From contig JBAZVI010000001.1 of assembly GCA_041660925.1 (NCBI GenBank), positions 310,001-374,000 of the forward strand: a DNA stretch of 64,000 nucleotides, in the 5' to 3' direction. Positions 54,444 to 61,680 of the stretch are shown piece after piece. The stretch is from Elusimicrobiota bacterium (lineage in GTDB: Bacteria > Elusimicrobiota > Elusimicrobia > UBA1565). The position numbers and the translations under genes were made by a program. How positions within the stretch are numbered: the first letter of the stretch is position 1; each line of letters opens with the position of its first letter. The notes below the pieces were generated by a model. It did no database searches, was not told the DNA's origin, and saw nothing but the letters and a program-made list of their open reading frames with translations.

Positions 54444-55220
54444 GTGAATCCCAACCTCATCCCGCACCGCAGCCGCTTCTTCATCTTTTTTCTCCCCTTC
54501 ACGAGCTACATCATCACCAACATCACCGTGGCCTTCGGCTGGATCGTCTTCAAGGTCCTCAACCGGACCATCGCCTTCGGGGTGGAGAACGTCGGGGAGG
54601 AGGACAACACGGTCCTGCTCTCCAACCACCAGTCGATGATCGACGGCTTCCTCATCGGCTTCGCGGCGTTCTTCCCCAAATCGCTCATCAAGCCCAAGCT
54701 CCTCCCCTGGCACCCCGCCGCCCAGGAGAACTTCTTCGGCAACCCCGTCACCGCCTGGCTCTCCGACAACTGGAAATGCATCCCGGTGCGTGCCGGCCGC
54801 AAGGACTTCGGCGCGATGAAGCGCATGGAGCGCGCCCTGCGCAGCGGCATCATGACCGTCTTCCCGGAGGGGACGCGCTCGCGCGACGGCCGCCTCCTCC
54901 CCCCGCGAAGCGGCATCGGCTACGTGATGCTCAAGACGAACCCCCGGGCCATCCCCATCTGCATGGACGGCATGGACGAGATGCTCCCGGTGGGCGCCTT
55001 CCTTCCCCGGATCTTCCGGACCGTGCTCATCTCCTACGGCAAGCCGGTGGACGTCTCCGAGTTCTGCGCGCTGGAGCACAACCGCGAGAGCGCGAAGGCC
55101 TGCATCGAGAAGGTCTTCGTGAGCATCCGCCATCAGCAGAACGTCCTCCGACGCTACCGACGCTACCGCGCCTACCGACTCTCCAAGCTCCCGTTCTACC
55201 TCCGCCTCTACAAAGCGTGA
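54444..55220 (+). CDS. plsC: 1-acyl-glycerol-3-phosphate acyltransferase-like protein
   Basis: A 258-aa membrane-associated acyltransferase. Motif I is NHQSMIDGFL (H-x4-D, about residue 63), motif III is VFPEGTRSRDG (about 139-149), and motif IV RAIPICMDGMDE is about 170. A hydrophobic helix (about 10-40) anchors it. It should acylate lysophosphatidic acid for phospholipid synthesis. The GTG start at 54444 fits the -10 spacing; starts further upstream would overlap the divergent gene. Confidence 0.88.
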   Translation: MNPNLIPHRSRFFIFFLPFTSYIITNITVAFGWIVFKVLNRTIAFGVENVGEEDNTVLLSNHQSMIDGFLIGFAAFFPKSLIKPKLLPWHPAAQENFFGNPVTAWLSDNWKCIPVRAGRKDFGAMKRMERALRSGIMTVFPEGTRSRDGRLLPPRSGIGYVMLKTNPRAIPICMDGMDEMLPVGAFLPRIFRTVLISYGKPVDVSEFCALEHNRESAKACIEKVFVSIRHQQNVLRRYRRYRAYRLSKLPFYLRLYKA

Positions 55221-55249
55221 AACCCGCGCCCTGAAGGCGCGGGTTTCAC
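55217..55249 (+). terminator. 14-bp hairpin over the plsC stop codon
   Basis: GTGAAACCCGCGCC (55217-55230) pairs perfectly with GGCGCGGGTTTCAC (55236-55249). The stem includes the TGA. Little T-tract follows beyond the TTTC in the stem. The remaining intergenic DNA to 55305 holds GATAA/TTATC and GGGATTCC/GGGAATTCC-type short palindromes. Confidence 0.6.
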
Positions 55250-55305
55250 GATAACCTGCTTATCCGGAACGGCAGGGATTCCCTATGGGAATTCCTGCTT
55301 GATCC

Positions 55306-56355
55306 TTAATCGAAGAAGAAGCCCTTCTTCTTCTTCGGTTCGGGAGCATCCGGGAGGGCCTCCTCCTTTCGCTCCTCCCCGACCTCGGTCTTCTTCTCGG
55401 ACCGGGGCTCGTCCCTGGGGGCGGCGCTCGGAGGCGGACCGCCCTTCTTCATCGTCTCCCAGGAGCTCTTGAGTCCCTTGATGGCGAGCTCGTGCTGCTT
55501 CTGCTGGTCCGAGCCGAACTGCCGCAGGTCGGCATGCATCCCGGAGAAGAAGGTCTCGAGCGCCTGCTTCTGGGCCTTGTCGAAGGCGAAGATCTGCTGG
55601 GACTGATAGCTCTCGTACTTCGCCAGGGTCTGCGCGTAGGAGGAAGGCTCGAGCGTCGCGAGCGTCTCGAAGAGGTTCAGGCGCTGGCGGGCGATGCTGA
55701 GCTCGAACTGCCGCCGCTCCCTGTTCATCTTCGCCCAGAAGGCGGCCCAGTCGTCCCCGAGCTTCCGTCCGTAGGCGTCCTGCTCGGCGGCCGAGCGCTT
55801 GAGCTCGACGACCCGGTTCTCGACGTAGGCCTTCACCATCCGCCCCTCGGCGCTCTCGAGCGACGGGGTCTCGCGGGCGGCCTCGGGCGTCTCCCGGGAC
55901 GCGGCGGCGGCCTCGGGCTCGGTCCCCGGCAGCGGAGGAGTCCCCTCGGCGGAGGGCGCGGGCGCCTCGCCGATCTGCGTCTGCTCCCCGGCCGGGACGG
56001 CCTTGCGGCGGCGCCGCTTGCGCGGAGCCGGGGTCTCTCCCCCGGGAGGCGTCGAGATGGGCGCGAGCATGGGCTCCGACGCGGGCTTCGGCGCGGGGCT
56101 GTCGGCGGGCATCGTGACCGTGCGGGACATGTCGGAGGCGGGAGCGCTCTCGCCCGGGATCTGGGGCTTCGTGTGGCGCGGTCGGCGCCTGGGCCGCGGC
56201 GCCTCGGCTCCCGACGCGGAGGAAGAATCGGCTGCCGGGGAAGCCGTCTCCGACGGGCCGTCGGGATTGACCACGGCCTGGTTCGCCTTGGCGCCGGCGG
56301 TGACGGCGCCGGCGGCGAGGATGAAAGCGGCGAGATGCAGAGGCAGGTTCTTCAT
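55306..56355 (-). CDS. Secreted proline-rich, coiled-coil hypothetical protein
   Basis: A 349-aa protein with a signal peptide (MKNLPLHLAAFILAAGAVTAGA). Residues about 30-165 are low-complexity, rich in Pro/Ala/Glu with basic clusters (RPRRRPRH, RKRRRRK). Residues about 170-300 form charged helices with coiled-coil character (VENRVVELKRSAAEQDAYGRKLGDDWAAFWAKMNRERRQFEL). The C-terminus ends KKKKGFFFD. No family was recognised. A TATACT box about 35 nt upstream may be its promoter, and GGGAGGGAG is the ribosome site. Confidence 0.65.
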   Translation of the reverse strand: MKNLPLHLAAFILAAGAVTAGAKANQAVVNPDGPSETASPAADSSSASGAEAPRPRRRPRHTKPQIPGESAPASDMSRTVTMPADSPAPKPASEPMLAPISTPPGGETPAPRKRRRRKAVPAGEQTQIGEAPAPSAEGTPPLPGTEPEAAAASRETPEAARETPSLESAEGRMVKAYVENRVVELKRSAAEQDAYGRKLGDDWAAFWAKMNRERRQFELSIARQRLNLFETLATLEPSSYAQTLAKYESYQSQQIFAFDKAQKQALETFFSGMHADLRQFGSDQQKQHELAIKGLKSSWETMKKGGPPPSAAPRDEPRSEKKTEVGEERKEEALPDAPEPKKKKGFFFD

Positions 56356-56806
56356 CGGCTCCCTCCCATTAGGAGTACGGGCTGAGTATAGATGAAGAAC
56401 CGCACGAACGCAATATCAGGGGTGTTTCCGCCGAAACAAGGCGGAAACACCGGGTTTACGAGAAGTCATTCCCGACATCGAGCTTCCAATAAACGGCACC
56501 GGAAATCCCCGCTCAGGATTCCCGGCTGGAATGAGAAAATCCCCTGTGAAGGGGATTTTCTCTGTCCGGCCGCCCGAAGGCGGGCGCGGAGACTTTTTTG
56601 GGAGTCCCGCCGTGCGGGTTGTCCCACTACTAACTTAGCCCCGGTATCTTGATTTGTCAAGACCTATGGGGATCACGCTTGTGACAGTTCCACACTGTCT
56701 CCCCCCTTCGGGGGGAGTCCCGGGGGGAGATCTGCCGTGACGGCGATTCTCCCTCTCCCTGCCCCTCTCCCGATGGGAGAGGGAGCTATGAGGAAAAACA
56801 ACACTC
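56356..56806. other. 450-bp intergenic region rich in hairpins
   Basis: No convincing protein gene. Hairpins: GGTGTTTCCGCC/GGCGGAAACACC (56421-56451), GAGAAAATCCCC/GGGGATTTTCTC (56533-56562), CGCCCG/CGGGCG near 56570-56585 followed by six T (56594-56600) on the plus strand, CCCCCC/GGGGGG near 56700, and CTCTCCC/GGGAGAG near 56770, which may end the amrS transcript. A good minus-strand -35 (TTGACA, 56655-56660) lies 17 bp from a weak -10 (TAAGTT, 56632-56637). An ORF of about 64 codons at 56466-56660 has no recognisable features. Confidence 0.6.
56533..56625 (-). ncRNA. Candidate small RNA
   Basis: Starts about 7 nt after TTGACA-17-TAAGTT on the minus strand. The predicted RNA has three stems: GGGA...TCCC with inner CCCGC/GCGGG, a CCCGCC/GGGCGG stem, and a final TCCCC/GGGGA stem flanked by A and T tracts like a two-way terminator. 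The weak -10 is the main doubt. It could instead be the leader of the 56355 gene. Confidence 0.3.
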
Positions 56807-57835
56807 TTAGACCCAGACGCCGGCGACGGGGGCGGCGCACTTGGGGCAGGCGCCGTGCTTCAGGCGATTGGCGCGCACGAGATAGCCTTCGCGCTCGATG
56901 AGCACGGCCCGGCAGGAGGGACAGAGGGTGTTCTCGAGGGCGCCGACCTCCCCGGGCCGGTTCCCGGCGTAAACGAATCGCAGCCCCTCCTCGGCGCCGA
57001 TCTCGGCGGCCCGCACGAGCGTCCTCGCCGAGGTCTCCCCCGCTCTCGTCTCGCGGTAGTCCTTGTGGAACGCCGTGACGTGCCAGGGGAGGTCGCGACT
57101 CAGACGCGAGAGGAAGCGGGCGATCATCCTCAGCTCGACGTCGCTGTCGTTGAAGCCGGGGACCACCAGCGTGACGACCTCGACCCAGACGCCGAAGGAG
57201 AGCAGGTCCTCGATGGTGCGCAGCACCGCGGAGAGCTTCCCCCCCAGGACCTCGCGGTAGTGGTCCTCGTCGAAGCACTTGAGGTCCACTTTGTAGAAAT
57301 CGATGAGGGGCCGCAGATACTCGAGCGACGGGTGCGTCGCGTGCCCGTTGGAGACGAAGGCGCAGCGCAGGCCCTCGGCCTTCGCGCGCCGGAAGACCTC
57401 GGCCGCCCACTCCGCGCTGATGAGCGGCTCGTTGTAGGTCGAGACGACGACCGGGCAGCCGCGCTCGCGCGCCTGCACGGCCAGGTCGCCCGCCTCGCAC
57501 TCGAGCACCGGCGAGCCGGCGAGCGGGTCCTTGAGGACCTGGCTCGTGCGCCAGTTCTGACAGAAGCGGCAGGAGAAGTTGCAGCCGAGCATCCCGAAGG
57601 AGAACGCGGAGCTCCCGGGCAGGACATGGAAGAAGGGCTTCTTCTCGATGGGGTCGATCTGCAGGCCGGCCACGTAGCCCGAGGGAGCGAACAGCCGGCC
57701 TCCGCGGTTGCAGCGCACGCGGCAGATCCCGGAGCCTCCCTCGGGGATCCGGCACTCGTGCGCGCACGCGCGACAGCGCACCGCGCCGTCCTCGAGCGGC
57801 TCGCAGAGCTCGGCGGGTCGGCTCAATCCCTTCAT
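56807..57835 (-). CDS. amrS: AmmeMemoRadiSam system radical SAM enzyme
   Basis: A 342-aa enzyme. N-terminal zinc-like cysteines CRACAHECRIPEGGSGICRVR (about 21-40) precede the radical SAM cluster motif CNFSCRFCQNW (about 84-94). Then STYNEPLISAEW (about 128), VSNGHATHPSLEYL (about 160), VDLKCFDEDHYR and TLVVPGFNDSD. A C-terminal CPSC...CPKC pair (about 305-335) may bind another metal. The family always accompanies Memo and AMMECR1 proteins; its reaction is unknown. The ATG at 57835 lies 1 nt after the stop of the Memo-AMMECR1 gene. Confidence 0.93.
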   Translation of the reverse strand: MKGLSRPAELCEPLEDGAVRCRACAHECRIPEGGSGICRVRCNRGGRLFAPSGYVAGLQIDPIEKKPFFHVLPGSSAFSFGMLGCNFSCRFCQNWRTSQVLKDPLAGSPVLECEAGDLAVQARERGCPVVVSTYNEPLISAEWAAEVFRRAKAEGLRCAFVSNGHATHPSLEYLRPLIDFYKVDLKCFDEDHYREVLGGKLSAVLRTIEDLLSFGVWVEVVTLVVPGFNDSDVELRMIARFLSRLSRDLPWHVTAFHKDYRETRAGETSARTLVRAAEIGAEEGLRFVYAGNRPGEVGALENTLCPSCRAVLIEREGYLVRANRLKHGACPKCAAPVAGVWV

Positions 57836-57836
57836 C

Positions 57837-59192
57837 TCATGGCTCGCGGAAGTGCCGCACGCTGAACGCCCGCAGCTCCGTGCCCGGCTCCTTCCAGGCC
57901 CCCTCGCGAAGGCCCGCCTTCTGCCGACAGAGCGTCCCCATGAACTCCTCGCGCTCCGGCAGCTTCTCCCAGACCTGGGGGAGGAACACGCCGCCGCGGC
58001 CGCCGCGCGAGACCTCGACGCCGAGCCCCGGGCGGACCTCCTCGGGACGGATGCTCCGCATCGGAGAGAGCACCGAGACCTCCGCACGCAGCGAGCCCAG
58101 CTCGTCGGCCCGCACGCCGGGGAAGCGCGGATCCTGCTCGGCCGCGGCCACGGCGAAGCGGCGCACGGCGTCGGCCAGCGTCCCCTGGGGCTCCATCGTC
58201 CCGATGCAGCCGCGCAGGAGGCGCTCGCGCCCCTGCTCCCAGGTCACGAAGACCGCGGCGGGGAGGTTGAAGCGCGGGCGCTCGTGGAGCGCCGCCCCCC
58301 GCGGGGGCTCTCCGCGCAGATGCCGCTCGAGGCTCTCCCGCGCGAGCGAGGCGAGCGCGCGGCCCTCCTCCTCGCTGAGGCGGCCCAGCGGCCAGCCCTC
58401 CTCCGCCTCCCCCCGCAGGAGCAGGGCGGCGCCGTAACCGACCGTGCGCCGCTCGTCGCCGCTCGCCTCCGCCGAGTTCGCGCAGGCCGTCGCGCAGGCC
58501 CGCGACGCGCCCATCCGCTTAGCCGCGGAGAGAACGGCAACGGCGGCGGCGAGCCCGCACCAGGCGCAGCGCAGGCCGTTCTCGGCGCGCTCCATGATCA
58601 TCCGCTCCGAACTCCAGAGGTAGCCGGGGTCGAGGGAGAGGAAGGCCTCCAGCGAGGCCGGGTCCACTTTCCGCGCGGTCGCAAGCGTGGGGTAATGGGA
58701 GAGGTCGCTGGAAGCGACGAGCAGCGCCCGCTTCCCTTCGAGGGCGCCCGCGAGGGCCTCCCCATGGCGCTCCGCGTCCTCGAGCGTCCGTGCGGAGGCG
58801 ACGAGCGGAAGAAGCTCGAAGCGCCCGAGCGCCTTCTGGAGGAACGGAAGCTGCACTTCGAGGGAGTGCTCCTCGGCGTGCGCCTCGTCCCGGACGGAGG
58901 CGGCGCGGGAGTCCTTCAGGCGTCGGACGCAGTCCTCGGCCGGAGGGACCGTCCCGAGCGGTGTGCGGAAGGCCGCGGGGGAGGGGAGGAAGAGTCCGGC
59001 CTCGGAGGCATAGTGCGCGCTGCCGACCACCGCGACGACGTCGAAGGACGCGCCGACGACGGCCTTGAAGGCGCTGGCCGCGGCCGCGCCGGAGTACTCG
59101 TAGCCGGCGTGGGGCGAAAGCAGAGCGACCACCTCCCCCTCGGCGCCCGGCACGGGCGCGCGCGCGAGGAGATGGTCGATCTCCGCCGACAA
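57837..59192 (-). CDS. Memo-AMMECR1 fusion protein (AmmeMemoRadiSam proteins B and A)
   Basis: A 451-aa fusion. The Memo half (about 1-255) has the metal-site motifs SPHAGYEYSG (about 27), VGSAHYAS (about 58), EEHSLEVQLPFL (about 107) and SSDLSHYP (about 163). The AMMECR1 half (about 270-451) has RGCIGTMEPQG (about 347), AAAEQDPRF and the LSPMRSI strand. The first standard start codon is TTG at 59192. However, the frame stays open upstream to about 59243 and encodes IREPAAAGKFYPGEPG, which matches the conserved Memo N-terminus. No ATG, GTG or TTG exists in that stretch, so the real start is uncertain. Confidence 0.9.
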   Translation of the reverse strand: MSAEIDHLLARAPVPGAEGEVVALLSPHAGYEYSGAAAASAFKAVVGASFDVVAVVGSAHYASEAGLFLPSPAAFRTPLGTVPPAEDCVRRLKDSRAASVRDEAHAEEHSLEVQLPFLQKALGRFELLPLVASARTLEDAERHGEALAGALEGKRALLVASSDLSHYPTLATARKVDPASLEAFLSLDPGYLWSSERMIMERAENGLRCAWCGLAAAVAVLSAAKRMGASRACATACANSAEASGDERRTVGYGAALLLRGEAEEGWPLGRLSEEEGRALASLARESLERHLRGEPPRGAALHERPRFNLPAAVFVTWEQGRERLLRGCIGTMEPQGTLADAVRRFAVAAAEQDPRFPGVRADELGSLRAEVSVLSPMRSIRPEEVRPGLGVEVSRGGRGGVFLPQVWEKLPEREEFMGTLCRQKAGLREGAWKEPGTELRAFSVRHFREP

Positions 59193-59316
59193 ACGCCCCG
59201 GCTCGCCGGGATAGAACTTCCCGGCGGCCGCCGGCTCTCGGATATTCGTTGGGACTCCCCCCCTCCTTATATGTAACCCCGGGAGGGCGGGAAGTCAAGA
59301 CATGAAGAACGGAAAG

Positions 59317-61437
59317 TCAGGGTCCCTTGAAGTAGTCCGGCTCGAGGCGGTCCCTCATCTTCTCCCACTCGAAGAAGGGCCGCGCGTTCCCTTTATGCGC
59401 GGCGGCCACGGAACTCGTCTTCCATTCCTCGGCCGAGGCGGCCAGCGCGCGCACCGCCTCCCGGTCGAGGACGACGGTCCGCTCCCCGTCGCTGATGACG
59501 ACGGCGACGAAGTCCTCCGCCGGCGTCGGGGCCCGTGTCAGCGTGTCGCCGTGGACGACCCGGACGGGATCCTTCGCGCTATGGATGAGCACCACGACGC
59601 CGGGCTGGCCTTGCGAGACACCGCGGGTGCCGCCGTAGCTCGCGCCCGTCTCGGCGCCGTACGCCCCCCAGACATGAGCGCTCTCGCCGCTCATGCCTCG
59701 ATACGAGCTCGTCGCCTCGATGCGGCCGCTGAGGAGCATTCCGAGAAAGCCCTTGAGCGTCGTCCCATGCGAGACGACCTCCGACTCCTTGAGGCCCTGG
59801 AGCTTCAGCTGGGCGCGGGCGCCGGCGAGCAGGCCGTCCTTGAAGGCCTTCTGGAGATGGACGATCTCATCGGTGCGGCCGTGCGCGTACGCCTCCTTCC
59901 CTCGGAGCGCGTTGCCGGAAGGCTTCGCGACGAGCGGGAGCAGGCGTTCCGCGAGCGTCCGGAAGGCGCCCGGCTGAGCGCTCTTCGCGGGGTCCAGCGT
60001 CCCCAGGATGTCCATCGGGGAGGCGGGCGCCTGGGCGGGAAGGGTCGGCGCGAACCCGAGCGCCGCGAGGTCGGGGTGCTCGTAGCGCGCGGCGGCGGCC
60101 TGGGCGCGCGTGAGGAGGGCTTCCGTCTCCTGCCGGGTGAGGGGAGTGGCGACGTCGTCGATGGGTTTGTCGAGCCCCCGGGCCTTGAGCTCCCGCGCGT
60201 ACATGTACATGAACAGAAGGTCTTCGGCCTTCTGCTTCGGCGTCCTCCACTCATCCGCGTCGCGGGTGAGCATCCCGGCGTCCATGAACACGACGTCGCC
60301 GCGGCGGCGCTGGACGCCGTTGAGGACCTGGTCCTCGGTGAGCAGCATGACCTGTGGAGAATCCTTGCCTCCCCAGCCCGCCCGCCGCAGGAGTTCGATG
60401 CCGGCCGCCGCCTGTTCCACCGCCCGCGGCGTGAGGAGTTCGAGCAGCTGCGACGGAGTCAGCTCGGAGGGCTCCTTCCCGCGCACGAGCTCCATCGCGA
60501 TGGCCGGATTCCCGTCGACGTCGACCTCCCCGATGAAGCGCGGAGCCCAGCCCTTGGGCAGGGCCGCGGACATCGCCCGGCCGGCGACGACCTCCTCGCG
60601 CACCAGGCGGAGACGGGCCTCCCAGGTCTGATGCTGCCGGGGCTGGTGGAAGACCTTGACCGCGACTTCGGCGGAGCGGGTCTTCCCGTCCGCCCCTCGG
60701 ACGCGCAACTCCCCCCGCATCACCGGCCCGGTGGATCCCGTGAAGCTCAGCGGCCCCTTGAGGAGCACGCGGTAGCCCCCCCGCGCCCTCAGGTCTTCGT
60801 TGTAGCCCGCCGGCGGCGACTGCAGCTGCACGGTTCGATGAAAGTCCCGCGCATAGGTCTCGGCGAGGGAGGAGAAGACGGCCGAGTTGCCGGCGGAGAT
60901 CTCGTCGAGAGGTTCCGCCGTCTTGCCCGCGTCGAAGAGGACTCCCGCCTGCGCCCCGGCCTTCTCGGCGTCGGCGTCCGAGCCGCCGCCCGGCTCGCCG
61001 AGGGACTCGACGGCCGCGCCCGTCTTCCTCGAGACGTCCTCGAGCTGCTCGCGGACCGTGACGGGGGCAGGAGAGGACGGCTCCGCCTTCACACCCGGGA
61101 GGACCTTCGCGGCGGCGGGCTTCCCGCCCCGGAGGACGGGCGGCGTCTCGAGGGAGGCGGCAGGGATGACGGCGGCGGCCTGCGCCGAGGACGCCGCGGC
61201 CTTCGGGGCCGGGGCGGGAGCCGCGAGGAGGGACGGCGTCAGGGTCAGCCCGGCGCCGGGGGCGGGGAGAAGAAGGGAGGAGCCGGCGCCCGCGGGGCCG
61301 ACCACTCCGACGGCACCGGTACCGGCGGGATTGACGGACGGGTTGAGCGGAGGGACCTCGCTGACCGGCCCCGCGAGGGCGGGGAGGGCGGCGAGGAGGA
61401 CGACGAGGGCGGCTCGGCAGAACGCCGGGAGGGGCAT
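59317..61437 (-). CDS. Secreted protein with kinase-like middle and ADP-ribosyltransferase-like C-terminus
   Basis: A 706-aa protein with signal peptide (1-22) and a low-complexity Ala/Pro region to about 115. Residues about 200-400 look like a degenerate protein kinase: AEVAVKVFH (lysine), RFIGEVDVDGNPAIAMELVRG (hinge-like) and DVVFMDAGML (DFG-like), but no HRD loop. Residues about 550-690 resemble an ART fold: SHGTTLKGFLGMLLSGRIE (H557-G-T), then VWGAYGAETGASYGG and VVLIHSAKDPVRVV. Both readings come from eye-matched patterns. It could be an exported effector or toxin. GGAG lies 7 nt before the ATG. Confidence 0.5.
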   Translation of the reverse strand: MPLPAFCRAALVVLLAALPALAGPVSEVPPLNPSVNPAGTGAVGVVGPAGAGSSLLLPAPGAGLTLTPSLLAAPAPAPKAAASSAQAAAVIPAASLETPPVLRGGKPAAAKVLPGVKAEPSSPAPVTVREQLEDVSRKTGAAVESLGEPGGGSDADAEKAGAQAGVLFDAGKTAEPLDEISAGNSAVFSSLAETYARDFHRTVQLQSPPAGYNEDLRARGGYRVLLKGPLSFTGSTGPVMRGELRVRGADGKTRSAEVAVKVFHQPRQHQTWEARLRLVREEVVAGRAMSAALPKGWAPRFIGEVDVDGNPAIAMELVRGKEPSELTPSQLLELLTPRAVEQAAAGIELLRRAGWGGKDSPQVMLLTEDQVLNGVQRRRGDVVFMDAGMLTRDADEWRTPKQKAEDLLFMYMYARELKARGLDKPIDDVATPLTRQETEALLTRAQAAAARYEHPDLAALGFAPTLPAQAPASPMDILGTLDPAKSAQPGAFRTLAERLLPLVAKPSGNALRGKEAYAHGRTDEIVHLQKAFKDGLLAGARAQLKLQGLKESEVVSHGTTLKGFLGMLLSGRIEATSSYRGMSGESAHVWGAYGAETGASYGGTRGVSQGQPGVVVLIHSAKDPVRVVHGDTLTRAPTPAEDFVAVVISDGERTVVLDREAVRALAASAEEWKTSSVAAAHKGNARPFFEWEKMRDRLEPDYFKGP

Positions 61438-61520
61438 CCGGTTTCTCCGATATAAACTGCTTCCCTAGTGTGTCCCCACGTCCCGGGGATTTCAAGGGGA
61501 AACTTTCTTAAAAATAATGC

Positions 61521-61549
61521 TTGACAAGACGCGGAGTCTTTGCTATTAT
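61521..61549 (+). promoter_or_regulatory. Near-consensus promoter with UP-like element
   Basis: TTGACA (61521-61526), a 17-nt spacer and TATTAT (61544-61549) preceded by TGC. An A/T-rich stretch (61501-61519) lies immediately upstream, like an UP element. It is the strongest promoter seen in the window and has no protein gene on its strand. Confidence 0.8.
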
Positions 61550-61555
61550 TTCCTA

Positions 61556-61667
61556 AGATTCAGCAGTTTCGAACCTGCGACGAGAAATGGCAGGACCGGC
61601 CCGCCGAAAGGCGGGTTTCGTGTTTCTAAGCGAGAAGGCCCGCCGAAAGGCGGGCCTTCTCTTTTCT
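61556..61667 (+). ncRNA. Candidate abundant small RNA (about 110 nt)
   Basis: Begins about 7 nt after the strong promoter and ends at two consecutive terminators. The 5' part has a GCAG/CTGC hairpin with a TTCGAA-containing loop (61564-61578). Both terminator stems carry the same GAAA tetraloop on a CCCGCC/GGCGGG core. No known RNA family (tmRNA, 6S, RNase P, SRP) was recognised. It runs antisense towards the 3' end of the MATE gene but stops before it. Confidence 0.45.
61600..61667 (+). terminator. Tandem rho-independent terminators
   Basis: First: CCCGCC (61600-61605), GAAA, GGCGGG (61610-61615), then TTTCGTGTTT. Second: AGAAGGCCCGCC (61633-61644), GAAA, GGCGGGCCTTCT (61649-61660), then CTTTTCT. 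The T-tracts are on the plus strand, so they serve the small-RNA transcript. Confidence 0.75.
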
Positions 61668-61680
61668 CAGGGACGCCCCC

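Noticed and set aside
56466..56660. 64-codon ORF in the hairpin-rich intergenic region
   Set aside because: No ribosome site, no recognisable motif, and it runs through the terminator-like stems.
61560..61585. tRNA T-arm-like sequence (TTCGAA within GCAG/CTGC)
   Set aside because: No acceptor, D or anticodon arms can be drawn around it on either strand. It is treated as part of the small-RNA candidate.
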